Shown here: piece after piece, positions 37,967 through 47,532 of the stretch
Layout: each line of letters starts with the position of its first letter
How positions within the stretch are numbered: position 1 is the stretch's first letter
NCBI RefSeq assembly: GCF_001676025.1
Contig: NZ_LZFW01000024.1
Coordinates: forward strand, 62,001 to 126,000
Reading direction: 5' to 3'
DNA from: Vibrio sp. UCD-FRSSP16_30
Lineage (GTDB): Bacteria; Pseudomonadota; Gammaproteobacteria; Enterobacterales; Vibrionaceae
Length of the DNA stretch: 64,000 bases
The notes under the pieces: generated by a model
The model's database searches: none
What the model was told of the DNA's origin: nothing
The model's input: the letters and a program-made list of their open reading frames with translations, nothing else
Translations under genes and position numbers: made by a program

Positions 37967-39136
37967 CTATAAATTTTTCTCTAAAAATTGGGTCATGTGC
38001 TGCATGCTTTGTGCAAAGTAAGGGTTCCAAGTGATACGTGCTCGTATCATCTCCTCATTGCCACTCCCATAAGCGCCAAACCAGATCTTATCGCTTGCTG
38101 CTTTACGGCAGTCTTGCGGCGCATTTTGTGGTTGCTCATTAAAACAAAGACGAATTTCTCCATTTCGACTGTAAATAGGGTTGTTTGGAGAAAAAGCCAA
38201 AGATATGTGTGACGCACTGATGATCTTTTGTTTTGGTAGCTCCATTGTAAAATCGGTAATTCGCGGATCGTTAAATTGAGTTTCTCCGAACCAAAGTAGA
38301 CTGTTATTGGTGTTGGTAAAATGCTCTGTAAATGCCTTTACTGCGTATTGAGAATCAATGGTTTCATCCGCTTCACTTAACATCATAAAGGTGGGCTTAG
38401 TAAAGTTTTCAGCTTCTATATCCTCACTGACTGCTTTAGATGTTTTGTAATAGGTTGCCGCTCCCTTCATCGGTAAGGAGTTGTAGCGAGTATAATTGTC
38501 TTCTTTTACCTTACTTTCCCAATCGACAAACCAACTGGCGATTGGGGAGAATCGAGCTAATGAATTTCTAGGTTTAAACGCTGGGGAAAAGAGCAGCAAT
38601 CCCTTAACCTCAGACTGTTGATAGGCGAGGGCCGTGACTAGGTTAGCGCCGGTAGAAAATCCACCTAACCAAACACCATCGACTTTTTTATTAAGAAGAT
38701 CGTATTGATGTGTAACAAACTGTTGCCAGTCCTCTATCGTCGGCAGTGATAAATCGGCTGCTCGTGTGCCATGACCGGGCAGTAATACAACCCGTACCAC
38801 AAAGCCTTTTTCTGCTAATAGTGGCGCAATATCATGATAAGAATAAGGGGAGTCCCCCAAGCCATGGACTAGTAATATTCCTTGTCCATTAGGCTTACTT
38901 GGAATTAATTCAAAAGGTGCGACAGCGTTAATTTCAGCTTCATGATCTAATGTCATAAAGACTCGGTGTTGGTTTAACCATTGTCGAGTTTGCAATTGGT
39001 ACTGCGCAAAATCGTTCTGCATATAAGGCTGTAATGAATCAGAGGCAATAAATTCTGGAGCTTCGTTTTTATTTGTACATCCAACGATCGCCACTAGGCA
39101 GAAACTTAAAATGACGGAGGGTTTATTGATATACAT
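37967..39136 (-). CDS. Alpha/beta hydrolase lipoprotein
   Basis: 389 residues from ATG 39136, chosen because AAGGAT precedes it by 8 bases and a lipoprotein signal follows (lipobox AIVGC, Cys at residue 20); a start further upstream at 39310 would bury it. Alpha/beta hydrolase features: LVHGLGDSPYSYHD (oxyanion region), GFSTGANL (nucleophile elbow, GxSxG), SEADETID (acid) and a later SASHISLAF (His). A surface-attached carboxylesterase or lipase is the best reading; substrate unknown. Confidence 0.78.
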   Translation of the reverse strand: MYINKPSVILSFCLVAIVGCTNKNEAPEFIASDSLQPYMQNDFAQYQLQTRQWLNQHRVFMTLDHEAEINAVAPFELIPSKPNGQGILLVHGLGDSPYSYHDIAPLLAEKGFVVRVVLLPGHGTRAADLSLPTIEDWQQFVTHQYDLLNKKVDGVWLGGFSTGANLVTALAYQQSEVKGLLLFSPAFKPRNSLARFSPIASWFVDWESKVKEDNYTRYNSLPMKGAATYYKTSKAVSEDIEAENFTKPTFMMLSEADETIDSQYAVKAFTEHFTNTNNSLLWFGETQFNDPRITDFTMELPKQKIISASHISLAFSPNNPIYSRNGEIRLCFNEQPQNAPQDCRKAASDKIWFGAYGSGNEEMIRARITWNPYFAQSMQHMTQFLEKNL

Positions 39137-39393
39137 TAATAATATCCTTACTACTAAGTATTGATGAATTATATATTTACATTTCGATACACTCACGGTG
39201 TAAATGTATTGAAACATATTTTTTTTGACTTTGTAGTCTAAATGTAACTTTAATAGGTGATAAATAAACATTGATTGTAACAAACGCAGTTTATCATTTG
39301 TTTTACTCATAGAGCTAATTAGTCAATGGTACTAATTCTGTTCTTTTATGTGATAAAAAATAAACAAATTGCTAATATTTAACCAAAATAAGG

Positions 39394-39409
39394 TGTGATG
39401 TTATTCACC
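39394..39409. promoter_or_regulatory. CRP-like site 1 upstream of glgC
   Basis: TGTGATGTTATTCACC matches TGTGA-N6-TCACA except for the final base. Centre is about 211 bp before glgC. Confidence 0.6.
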
Positions 39410-39434
39410 AAATTGCAATTAAACATGCTTTGCG

Positions 39435-39450
39435 TGTGATGTTAATCACA
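39435..39450. promoter_or_regulatory. CRP-like site 2 upstream of glgC
   Basis: TGTGATGTTAATCACA is a perfect TGTGA-N6-TCACA. It starts 41 bp after site 1, about four helical turns, so both dimers could bind on one face of the DNA. Confidence 0.75.
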
Positions 39451-39612
39451 AGTTGCGCATGTAACAGTTTGAACTTTCAATAATTGTGAATTTGAGTGTA
39501 TTTATTTTATTTGGTTTATTTATTATAGCTAAATGACGCAAAAAAAGAGCTAATTAAAAAGCCAGTTGCCGTCCTTTTATTATATTTTAGTTTCAACGTT
39601 AGAGGCCCAAAA

Positions 39613-40872
39613 ATGACGGAACACAATAATAATTATTCGCATTTGTCGAGTAATAAATTAGTGCGTAATACAGTAGCATTAGTGCTAGCAGGCGGAAAAG
39701 GTACTCGTCTTAAAGGACTGACCAAAGAAATAGCAAAACCAGCAGTTTCTTTTGGTGGGAAATATAAGATTATCGATTTTACACTTTCAAATTGCATTAA
39801 CTCCGGCATCCGTCGTGTTGGTGTTCTTACCCAGTTCATGGCTCATGATTTGATTGACCATGTGCAAAAAGGGTGGGGCTTTATGACCAACTCGACACTT
39901 GATGAAGGTGTTGCAATTATTCCTGCACAACAACGCGTTGGCGAATCTTGGTATCGTGGTACTGCTGATGCAGTTTACCAAAACCTTGACTTAATTCGTC
40001 GTCGTAAATGTGATCAAGTTTTGATCCTTGGCGGTGACCACATTTACAAAATGGACTACTCTCGCATGCTTAACTTCCATGCTGAAAGTGGTGCAGACGT
40101 GACTGTTGCTTGTATTAAAAAACCAATCGAGCAAGCGTCTTCTTTCGGTGTTATGTCACTGGATGAGAAAGGCCGTATCGTTAGCTTTGATGAGAAACCA
40201 GCTAACCCTACGCCACACCCTAAAGATCCAAGTCAATCACTTGTTTCTATGGGCATCTATATCTTCAATGCTGATATTTTAGATAAAGAACTGAATGATG
40301 CTTTGCTTGATCCTGAGTACAACCATGATTTCGGTCATAACATCATTCCAAATCTATTAGACCATGCGACGGTGAATGGTTATGTCTTTACTCCTCGTCA
40401 TCCTGGTAACAACGGTTACTGGCGCGATGTAGGTGATTTGGATGAGTACTACGCTGCAAATATGGATTTAGTTTCTCCTGAGCCAGAATTGGATCTTTAC
40501 GATCACTCATGGCCGATCATTACTCAGCAGCAGCAACGTCCGGGTGCAAAATTTGTATTCAATGACTCTGAGCGCCGTGGCTATGCTGTAGATTCAGTGC
40601 TTTCAGCCGGTACAATTGTTTCGGGTGCAGAGATTGATCACTCACTTATCGCAACCAACTGTTTAGTTGAAGAAGGCTCTGTTATTAAAGACAGCATTAT
40701 CCTTCCTGAAGTGGTGATTGGTAAAAACTGTCGCTTAACTAAAGTGATTGTGGGTGAACACACTATCATTCCTGATGGCACTGTGATTGGTGAAAACCCA
40801 GAGCAAGATGCTAAATTGTATGAAGTGACTGAAGGTGGCGTTATCTTAGTGACAGAGCAGAACTTCCTGTAA
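39613..40872 (+). CDS. glgC: Glucose-1-phosphate adenylyltransferase (ADP-glucose pyrophosphorylase)
   Basis: 419 residues. N-terminal nucleotidyltransferase domain: LVLAGGKGTRLKGLTKEIAK (2-), GGDHIYKMDYSRML (Asp/metal region), then C-terminal left-handed beta-helix (about 300-419: VIKDSIILPEVVIGKNCRL). It makes ADP-glucose, the committed step of glycogen synthesis. glgA and glgB are not adjacent. CRP sites upstream fit cAMP control of glycogen, as known for E. coli glgCAP. The first 16 residues before the core are longer than in E. coli. Confidence 0.93.
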   Translation: MTEHNNNYSHLSSNKLVRNTVALVLAGGKGTRLKGLTKEIAKPAVSFGGKYKIIDFTLSNCINSGIRRVGVLTQFMAHDLIDHVQKGWGFMTNSTLDEGVAIIPAQQRVGESWYRGTADAVYQNLDLIRRRKCDQVLILGGDHIYKMDYSRMLNFHAESGADVTVACIKKPIEQASSFGVMSLDEKGRIVSFDEKPANPTPHPKDPSQSLVSMGIYIFNADILDKELNDALLDPEYNHDFGHNIIPNLLDHATVNGYVFTPRHPGNNGYWRDVGDLDEYYAANMDLVSPEPELDLYDHSWPIITQQQQRPGAKFVFNDSERRGYAVDSVLSAGTIVSGAEIDHSLIATNCLVEEGSVIKDSIILPEVVIGKNCRLTKVIVGEHTIIPDGTVIGENPEQDAKLYEVTEGGVILVTEQNFL

Positions 40873-40906
40873 GCTCACTTTTGATAAGTTAAATAGTAAG
40901 TTTAGA

Positions 40907-40934
40907 AAATGGAGCCTAGTGGCTCCATTTTTTT
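40907..40934 (+). terminator. Rho-independent terminator of glgC
   Basis: AAATGGAGCC pairs with GGCTCCATTT around TAGT and is followed by TTTT. A-rich on the other side, so it may also serve the convergent MATE gene. Confidence 0.87.
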
Positions 40935-40980
40935 GTTTGTAGGAATATCGAAATGTATATATTGTTTGGTATTCATTAAG

Positions 40981-42312
40981 CTATTTATACGTCCCCCATG
41001 CGCTTTGCAACGAAGACATAGTACGGTGATATTGCTGCCAAGCAAATAGCCCAGCTAAGGTGTTACCGATAGCGGCGCCAATAAACAATCCTGGTAATTC
41101 GCCTAAGTAAGACCCCAGGTATAAACAGGGTAAAAAGAACACAAAAAGTCGACAACACGAAACCAGTAATGCTTTAACCGGCTGACCTAAGGCATTGGAA
41201 ACGGACACTAAAAGAATACAGATACCTAAAGGTGCAAGACTAAAAGGAACAATAGCAAGGTGCATACCTAAGATTGATTCCACGCTTTGCTCACCGGTCA
41301 TTATTGCGGCTAACTGCCCAGAGATAATCAGCGTAATTAAGGCGATCAATAGCTGAGAGGCGATAATATAGCAGCAGGATATATTGACCAATGCGGTGAT
41401 TTTTCGGCTGTCTTTTTCTCCTAAACATCGGCCAATCATAGGCGGCAGTGACATGGTGAGTGCCAGTACCGAAACAATGGCAAAAAACTCATAGCGGCAG
41501 CCAAGAGCCCAAGCGGCAACCGCGGCAGTACCATAAGAAGCCAGCAGTTTAGTGGACAGCATCGCCGCTAATGGTGGCATCAACTGACTGGTCATTGCGG
41601 GCATCATAATATTACCGAGTGATACAACGCTTTGTCTTATATTTAAATCGCTCCAATCAAACGTTTGGTAGTTTTTATGCCGAACTTTGAACGCCACAAA
41701 CACAATACCAAGGCTAAATGACAGTATCGTTGCCACAGCCGCGCCATGAATTCCCATATCGAAATAGAAAATGAACAACGGATCGAGTGCGACGTTGAGC
41801 AAACTGGTGATCACCATCATGATGCCAGGTAAAAGGGTATTACCATTGGCCCGGCAGATACTGTATAAAAAATACAGTACTGCGCCTATCCAAGCGCTAA
41901 GTAGCCATACTATCCAATAAGTATCGATAATAGGAATGATCTCATCGGTCGCGCCGAGCATCGACATTAGGGGCGAGCGAATTAGATACAGCAGTAGACA
42001 AATGCCTGCGCTTCCAACACTCCCCACCACAATAATCAACCCGCCAAGTTGCTTGGCATAGTGTGTTTTATTGGCGCCTAAAGCTTTAGCTATCACTGCG
42101 GTGGTGGCAATACCCAGTCCCACCTGAACACCAATAATTAATTGGCCAATAGGCAAGGTAAAGCCTTGAGCGGCGAGAGGTAAGACGCCAAGTTGGGCAA
42201 TAAAGGCTGAATCAATTAATTGAAAGCTCATCAGCGACAGAACACCGAAAATCATTGGCCATGTCATTTTAAATAGCTCAATTGTTAATGTTTTAGTGGC
42301 GGGCGATTTCAT
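40981..42312 (-). CDS. MATE-family efflux transporter
   Basis: 443 residues from ATG 42312 (upstream ATG 42384 adds 24 non-membrane residues), with 12 predicted membrane segments in two MatE halves (about 15-180 and 240-400). MIFGVLSLMSFQLIDSAFIA at the start of the first bundle is typical. Such exporters use Na+ or H+ to expel cationic drugs or metabolites; the substrate is not deducible. A TGTCAC dyad lies about 110 bp upstream. Confidence 0.9.
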   Translation of the reverse strand: MKSPATKTLTIELFKMTWPMIFGVLSLMSFQLIDSAFIAQLGVLPLAAQGFTLPIGQLIIGVQVGLGIATTAVIAKALGANKTHYAKQLGGLIIVVGSVGSAGICLLLYLIRSPLMSMLGATDEIIPIIDTYWIVWLLSAWIGAVLYFLYSICRANGNTLLPGIMMVITSLLNVALDPLFIFYFDMGIHGAAVATILSFSLGIVFVAFKVRHKNYQTFDWSDLNIRQSVVSLGNIMMPAMTSQLMPPLAAMLSTKLLASYGTAAVAAWALGCRYEFFAIVSVLALTMSLPPMIGRCLGEKDSRKITALVNISCCYIIASQLLIALITLIISGQLAAIMTGEQSVESILGMHLAIVPFSLAPLGICILLVSVSNALGQPVKALLVSCCRLFVFFLPCLYLGSYLGELPGLFIGAAIGNTLAGLFAWQQYHRTMSSLQSAWGTYK

Positions 42313-42420
42313 TGATATCCGATTATTTAGATAGAGTACAGCGAGGCTGTAAGGGTAGACTTGATTGCGTATCGTTGCTAGCAAGTGAGAGTATTTAAGT
42401 ATGCTTTAATAGTTTGATTA

Positions 42421-42433
42421 GTGACACTGTCAC
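42421..42433. promoter_or_regulatory. Palindrome upstream of the MATE gene
   Basis: GTGACACTGTCAC is a perfect 13-bp palindrome centred about 115 bp before the MATE start. It could be an operator for a small repressor; none is encoded beside it. Confidence 0.35.
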
Positions 42434-42480
42434 GATGAAGGTGCAAAATGGAAAAGCAAAACGACAATCATAGATCATCA

Positions 42481-42514
42481 ACGAGATAACCCCTTGCTAC
42501 AAAGGCTATCTCGT
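42481..42514. terminator. Hairpin downstream of the dCMP deaminase gene
   Basis: ACGAGATA and TATCTCGT form an 8-bp stem, with inner CC/GG pairing. No T run follows, so termination is uncertain. Confidence 0.4.
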
Positions 42515-42559
42515 CAGGGTGTGCGATTCGAGGGCTTCTATGACCACATCATATACAAA

Positions 42560-43006
42560 CTAGTTACTAAGCTCGTCTTTTGCCAGCCAATCTATGCTAA
42601 CGCCAGCTTGATTAAACATATCTTCGCTGACTTTAATTTTATCGCCCCAGCGCGATAAAAAATCAGGATCTTGCTCAGGGCAATGCACTGACGATATCCC
42701 AGTTTGAATGATTTTTGCTGCGCAGTTTGGGCAAGGGAAGTGGGTGACCCAAATTTCACAGCCATCCAAATCACGCTTAGCAAACAGAATGGCATTTTCT
42801 TCTGCGTGCAGAGTTTTTAGATACTTCATATCACGGTCGTCTGTTTCAGCGCTGTCGGCAATGCCGTGCGGATAACCATTGAAGCCAACCGAAACAATGC
42901 GATTGTGTTTAGTGATAACAGCACCAACTTGGGTTGAAGGATCTTTACTCCAAGAAGCGACCAGCTCAGACATTTGATAAAAGCGTTTTGCCCATTTTGT
43001 TAGCAT
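42560..43006 (-). CDS. Deoxycytidylate/cytosine deaminase-family protein
   Basis: 148 residues. Zinc deaminase motifs HAEENAI (about 66-72) and PCPNCAAKI (about 91-99), preceded by STQVGAVITKHNRIVSVGFN and GYPHGI, define the dCMP deaminase/ComEB family that makes dUMP for thymidylate synthesis. Membership in the dCMP group is likely; a role on another deoxycytidine compound cannot be excluded. Confidence 0.88.
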   Translation of the reverse strand: MLTKWAKRFYQMSELVASWSKDPSTQVGAVITKHNRIVSVGFNGYPHGIADSAETDDRDMKYLKTLHAEENAILFAKRDLDGCEIWVTHFPCPNCAAKIIQTGISSVHCPEQDPDFLSRWGDKIKVSEDMFNQAGVSIDWLAKDELSN

Positions 43007-43223
43007 GTTTAATTCCTTGATTTAGCCGGCTATTTAGTTCGATATTTAGCACCAGCACGTAGGCGCATAGCTTAACCAATATTGTGACTAGGCTAAACCT
43101 ATTTTTTAGATTAACGCCTCTACTTGTCAATGCTTTAGAGTATCATCGAGACCTTAGTATATGCTCGAAGGTTTAGAGTATGATTGATCCGAAATGTATT
43201 ATCCCCATACTGAAGGAATCCAT

Positions 43224-43646
43224 GTGCAGTCTTTAATTTTAATTCGTGGCTTACCGGGTTCAGGTAAATCAACGTTAGCCCACAAATTATGTCAACAAAG
43301 CGATGCTCTTCATTTCGAGGCGGATATGTATTTTACCGATGATAATGGTCGTTACGCTTTTGATCCTAATCAACTCAAGCAAGCGCACCAGTGGTGTCAA
43401 AACAAAACTAGAGCAGCGCTAGAGGAAGGACGTACAGTGGTTGTCTCGAATACGTTTGTCCAAGCTTGGGAGATAAAACCTTATCAATTTATGGCTGATA
43501 CTCTCAATGTTCGAATTAAAATTTACGAATGTCATCAACAGTTTGCTAATATCCACCACGTACCGGAGCATAAAATTAAACAGATGCGTAAGCGTTGGCA
43601 TACGTTGTCTGGAGAACTAAAACGGTACCTATATAAATCTAATTAG
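43224..43646 (+). CDS. P-loop ATPase/kinase-like protein
   Basis: 140 residues from GTG 43224, which has AAGGAA 5 bases before it; an ATG at 43194 lacks a good site. Walker A is GLPGSGKST (about 8-16). The EADMYF and VVVSNTFVQAWEI patterns recall the AAA_33/zeta-type kinase proteins (NEDD4-binding protein 2 type), polynucleotide kinase-like. The adenine deaminase gene starts 13 bp later, suggesting joint expression. Target unknown. Confidence 0.8.
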   Translation: MQSLILIRGLPGSGKSTLAHKLCQQSDALHFEADMYFTDDNGRYAFDPNQLKQAHQWCQNKTRAALEEGRTVVVSNTFVQAWEIKPYQFMADTLNVRIKIYECHQQFANIHHVPEHKIKQMRKRWHTLSGELKRYLYKSN

Positions 43647-43659
43647 GAATAGACAAAAC

Positions 43660-44676
43660 GTGGCATTGCACCAATTTATTGAAAACCTACCCAAAGTAGA
43701 GCTACACCTACACATCGAAGGGACGCTAGAACCCGAATTAATGTTTGAGCTAGCGAAAAGAAACAACGTAGACATCCCATTTGCTAATACGGCAGAAGTT
43801 AAACAAGCTTATCAGTTTAATAACCTGCAATCTTTTCTGGATATTTACTATCAAGGCGCGAATGTATTGATTGAGGAACAAGACTTCTTTGATCTTACAT
43901 GGGCATACCTAAAGCGTAGCCAGCAAGATAATGTGCGTCATTGTGAGATATTCTTTGATCCTCAAACTCACACAGTAAGAGGAATTGCCTTTGATACGGT
44001 GATTAATGGCATTCACCGCGCTTTAGAGCAAGCTAAGCAAGATCTAGGCATGAGCAGCCAACTTATCTTATGCTTTTTACGTCATCTTGATGAAGAATCT
44101 GCTTTTGAAACACTGCAACATGCTATCGCACATAAAGATAAAATTATTGCAGTGGGTTTAGACTCTTCGGAGCTAGGTAATCCACCACAAAAATTTCAAC
44201 AGGTATTTCAGCAAGCCATCAAAGAAGGCTTTTTAACCGTGGCGCATGCTGGGGAAGAAGGACCTGCGAGTAATATTGAGCAAGCGATGTCGTTACTTGG
44301 CGTATCACGTGTTGACCATGGCGTGCGCTGTGTTGATGATTCAAAATTACTCGACACTCTCAAAGTGCTACAAATGCCATTGACGGTCTGTCCTTTGTCT
44401 AATACCAAGTTAAAGGTGTTCGAAACAATGGAAGAGCACAATATTATGACACTGCTTCGTCAAGGCTTATGTGTGACGATTAACTCAGATGATCCTGCCT
44501 ATTTTGGCGGTTATATGACCGATAACTTTCTTGCAGTAGCAAATGCTCATCCGGCTGATGCTGATGAGTTGGCGCAGTTAACTCGTAATGGCATCAATGC
44601 CAGCTTTATTGATGAGGCGAGTAAACAAAAATTACTACAAGAAGTGGATGCCTACGTGGCAGATTATCTCGCGTAA
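43660..44676 (+). CDS. Adenine/adenosine deaminase (adenine aminohydrolase subgroup)
   Basis: 338 residues from a GTG with AGGAA upstream. Adenosine-deaminase-fold zinc enzyme: LPKVELHLHIEGTLEPELMF (HxH), VAHAGEEGP (His and catalytic Glu), VDHGVRC and NSDDPAYFGG (Asp). The FFDPQTHT, DSSELGNPP and AYFGGYMTDNF stretches match the subgroup shown to deaminate adenine rather than adenosine. Works with purine salvage, fitting the PurR genes in the window. Coupled to the upstream P-loop gene. Confidence 0.85.
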   Translation: MALHQFIENLPKVELHLHIEGTLEPELMFELAKRNNVDIPFANTAEVKQAYQFNNLQSFLDIYYQGANVLIEEQDFFDLTWAYLKRSQQDNVRHCEIFFDPQTHTVRGIAFDTVINGIHRALEQAKQDLGMSSQLILCFLRHLDEESAFETLQHAIAHKDKIIAVGLDSSELGNPPQKFQQVFQQAIKEGFLTVAHAGEEGPASNIEQAMSLLGVSRVDHGVRCVDDSKLLDTLKVLQMPLTVCPLSNTKLKVFETMEEHNIMTLLRQGLCVTINSDDPAYFGGYMTDNFLAVANAHPADADELAQLTRNGINASFIDEASKQKLLQEVDAYVADYLA

Positions 44677-44692
44677 CTCTGCCTTTATCCGA

Positions 44693-45697
44693 TCATTGAT
44701 ACTGCTGTAGAGCTTTGTTGAGATTAGCGATAATTTTCTCTCGAATGGACGCCGGTTTGATAATTTCCACCAAATTGGCGTTCTTCATTAACCACCATTC
44801 AAAGCCAAGACTGTCCCGCACTTTTGCCTTTATGATGGTGTGCTTTTCATCTTTACTGACGATGGTTTGATCGTACGATAATTTGGTTTCTTCAATCAGA
44901 TGCAATCCATGGTAGTTATCGATCTTTAGCTGAACGTCAATAAACTCACCACCGGAAAAATGCGGGACATGACGCTCAATATAGTGTTTGGCATTGAAGT
45001 GAGTTTGTGGCTTAGTTAAGGAATAGCCTAATTTGATATTCGCGATTCGATGAATGGCAAAGGTTCGATATTGTTGAGTATCTTCCTTCATTGCAATCAG
45101 GTAAAAGCTTCGTCCGTGTAAGGCAATGCCAAGTGGCTCTAAAAGGTATTGTTGGGCTTGATTACTGCCTCGTTTTTGATAGGTAATACTGATGCCACGT
45201 TGTTCAATAATGGCTTGCTCTATATGATCAATCACTGATTCATCAAACTCAGGCGAAGTCAGTTGAAACTCAATCGGTGAGTAGCTAAATCGCTGTTGCC
45301 AAAGCTCGGTTCGTTTATCTAATTGACTGTTACTGGTGCTAATCAGATTTGCCACCTCTTTGCGCATGGTAGGTGGCAGCATTTGCAACACTTCATGTTC
45401 GATAACCTTGAGAGAAAGAACACTACTCATTGCGGCTGGATTAATTGGATGCTGGTGGCCTTGAGCAATTCTAATTTGATGGGGGCGCTTGTCGGTATCG
45501 ACTTCGACAGCGTAATAATCAAATGCAATTTTTGCTATGACTCGCTGCACCGTTTTCATTTGGCTTTTTTCATCTAAAGCGGACTCTAAAAGCTCTCGCG
45601 ATAGCAAGATTTGTCTGAGATCGATGCTGGTAACATGGTCGGGATAGCAGGGGATGTTTTGTAGCACCAATTGATAACGTTCAAATGTTTTCGACAT
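44693..45697 (-). CDS. WYL-domain transcriptional regulator (YafY-like)
   Basis: 334 residues. N-terminal winged-helix region (about 1-75, with ERYQLVLQNIPCYPDHVTSI), then the WYL domain (about 155-230: GRSFYLIAMKEDTQQYRTFA) and a WCX C-terminal part. WYL regulators sense nucleic acid ends or nucleotides and often control phage defence or DNA damage genes. Target here is unknown. Convergent with the deaminase gene, divergent from rmuC. Confidence 0.85.
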   Translation of the reverse strand: MSKTFERYQLVLQNIPCYPDHVTSIDLRQILLSRELLESALDEKSQMKTVQRVIAKIAFDYYAVEVDTDKRPHQIRIAQGHQHPINPAAMSSVLSLKVIEHEVLQMLPPTMRKEVANLISTSNSQLDKRTELWQQRFSYSPIEFQLTSPEFDESVIDHIEQAIIEQRGISITYQKRGSNQAQQYLLEPLGIALHGRSFYLIAMKEDTQQYRTFAIHRIANIKLGYSLTKPQTHFNAKHYIERHVPHFSGGEFIDVQLKIDNYHGLHLIEETKLSYDQTIVSKDEKHTIIKAKVRDSLGFEWWLMKNANLVEIIKPASIREKIIANLNKALQQYQ

Positions 45698-45855
45698 TAG
45701 TTTGCCTTCTTTGCACTTAATAGACTCATTGTATTATAAGGGACACTTTTTGTCTTTAATGTCGGCATAATGTGAGTTAACAATATAAATCCATAATGTG
45801 GAATAAAGCAGTCAGCTTCTTTTTCAAAAGAAACAACAACATTTAAGGAAACGCA

Positions 45856-47460
45856 ATGACGTTAACCTATGTGATATTTGGTTTAGTGATATTGATTACC
45901 TCGGTTGCCTCCTACTGGATGGCTCATCGAGGGGCTTCTCAATTAAGACTTGAATTAGAGTTGGCCAACGCTGAGCTGATTAATCAAACTGAATCTGCCT
46001 CACAAAGCCTGCAAAAATTACAGCAAGCTCAAGAAGACATTGGCGATCTGGAAGTGCGCTGTGCTCAACTTGGCTCTGAGCTACAATCCGTGCGCGTTTC
46101 AGAGCATGCTTATCGCAAGCAAGTGAACGAAAAAGAGCATGCATTACGTCAAATGAATGGTGAACTAAGTCAGGCTAAAGTGGCAGAAAGCGCCGCTAAA
46201 GCGCACTTAAATGCCAAGCTAGAAGAGCTACAAACCGAGATACTTAGAGGACAATCACTCAATAGTGATCTTCGACAGCTTAACGAGAAGTACTCGATTG
46301 CAATGGGTAAAATCGGTGAGCTAAATACCGAAATAGACACTAAGCAAACCCATTTTGAACAGCAGTTAACGCTACTTAAAGAGAGCAAACAAGAACTGAG
46401 CAAAGAGTTTGAGCGTCTTGCCAATGAGATCCTTGAGCGCAAAGGACAAGCTTTTAAACAACTCAATACAGAAAGCATGAGCTCTATTTTGAATCCTATT
46501 CATCAAGAGTTACGAGGATTTAAGAGTAAAGTTGAAGACATTCACAGTAAAGAGAGCGAACAGCGTGTACAACTGCGCACCGAATTACAAAACCTGCAAA
46601 AGCTGAACCGAGAAATTACCGATCAAGCGGATAAACTGACCACAGCGTTGAAAGGCGAGAAGAAAGTACAGGGTAATTGGGGTGAGTTGATGCTAGAGAA
46701 TGTTCTGGATAATTCGGGACTGCGACTTGGCATTGATTACAAAAGAGAAGTCAGCATAGAAAGTGAAGAAGGTCGTTTCAGACCGGACGCTATCGTCTAT
46801 CTGCCACAGAAAAAGCATTTAGTGATTGATGCAAAGACCTCACTGAATGCTTACACGCGCTATGTGAATGCAGAAGATGCAGTAGAGAGAGAGCGCGCTT
46901 TACGTGAGCATACTCATGCGGTGAGTGATCGCATCAATGAATTAGCAGCCAAAGAATACAGCAAACTTCCAGGGCTTAATTCGCCAGAAGTGGTGGTGAT
47001 GTTTATTCCTATTGAATCTGCGTATGTGGAAGCGCTAAAAGCGGACTCAAATTTATTTCAGTCAGCCTTAGAGAAAAACATATTAGTGGCTACGCCAACC
47101 ACCTTATTAACTAGCCTTAATATCGTTAAGCAACTGTGGCGATTTGAAGAGCAGAATAAACATACCGCAGAATTGGCTAATCGCGCCGAGAAGTTTTACT
47201 CCAAACTGAATACCTTTTTATTGTCGATGGAAGGGGTAGGGAAACAGCTTGATAAAGCGAAAGAAACTTATGACAGGGCGCTTGGGCAATTGCATACCGG
47301 TAAAGGTAATTTAATCAAACAAGCGTCAGAGTTTAAAGAGTTGGGGGTAGCGGTGACTCGTGAGCTACCGGCCGAATTGGTGGAAAAAGCCAACTTGGAA
47401 CTGGAATATCACCCATCTTCTGCAACACTCACCGTCATTGATTCACCAACAAACAATTAG
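45856..47460 (+). CDS. rmuC: DNA recombination protein RmuC
   Basis: 534 residues. N-terminal membrane segment (3-20), a long coiled coil (about 25-210) and the C-terminal RmuC nuclease-like domain: KVQGNWGELMLENVLDNSGL, RPDAIVYLPQKKHLVIDAKT (PD-(D/E)xK-type) and VVMFIPIESAYVEAL. Limits inversions at short repeats in E. coli; recently linked to replication stress and phage resistance. ssb follows after 72 bp. Confidence 0.94.
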   Translation: MTLTYVIFGLVILITSVASYWMAHRGASQLRLELELANAELINQTESASQSLQKLQQAQEDIGDLEVRCAQLGSELQSVRVSEHAYRKQVNEKEHALRQMNGELSQAKVAESAAKAHLNAKLEELQTEILRGQSLNSDLRQLNEKYSIAMGKIGELNTEIDTKQTHFEQQLTLLKESKQELSKEFERLANEILERKGQAFKQLNTESMSSILNPIHQELRGFKSKVEDIHSKESEQRVQLRTELQNLQKLNREITDQADKLTTALKGEKKVQGNWGELMLENVLDNSGLRLGIDYKREVSIESEEGRFRPDAIVYLPQKKHLVIDAKTSLNAYTRYVNAEDAVERERALREHTHAVSDRINELAAKEYSKLPGLNSPEVVVMFIPIESAYVEALKADSNLFQSALEKNILVATPTTLLTSLNIVKQLWRFEEQNKHTAELANRAEKFYSKLNTFLLSMEGVGKQLDKAKETYDRALGQLHTGKGNLIKQASEFKELGVAVTRELPAELVEKANLELEYHPSSATLTVIDSPTNN

Positions 47461-47532
47461 ATTAATGGGGGAATAGAGAGCACTCATCCCTCATCCAACA
47501 GTGTTTAGTTTTACATGATTTAAGGATATGAA

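Larger units (their letters stand above)
39137..39612. other. AT-rich divergent control region for the lipoprotein gene and glgC
   Basis: 476 bp carrying two CRP-like sites (listed separately) and no gene. The glgC-proximal 160 bp is strongly AT-rich. No terminator was seen. Confidence 0.55.
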
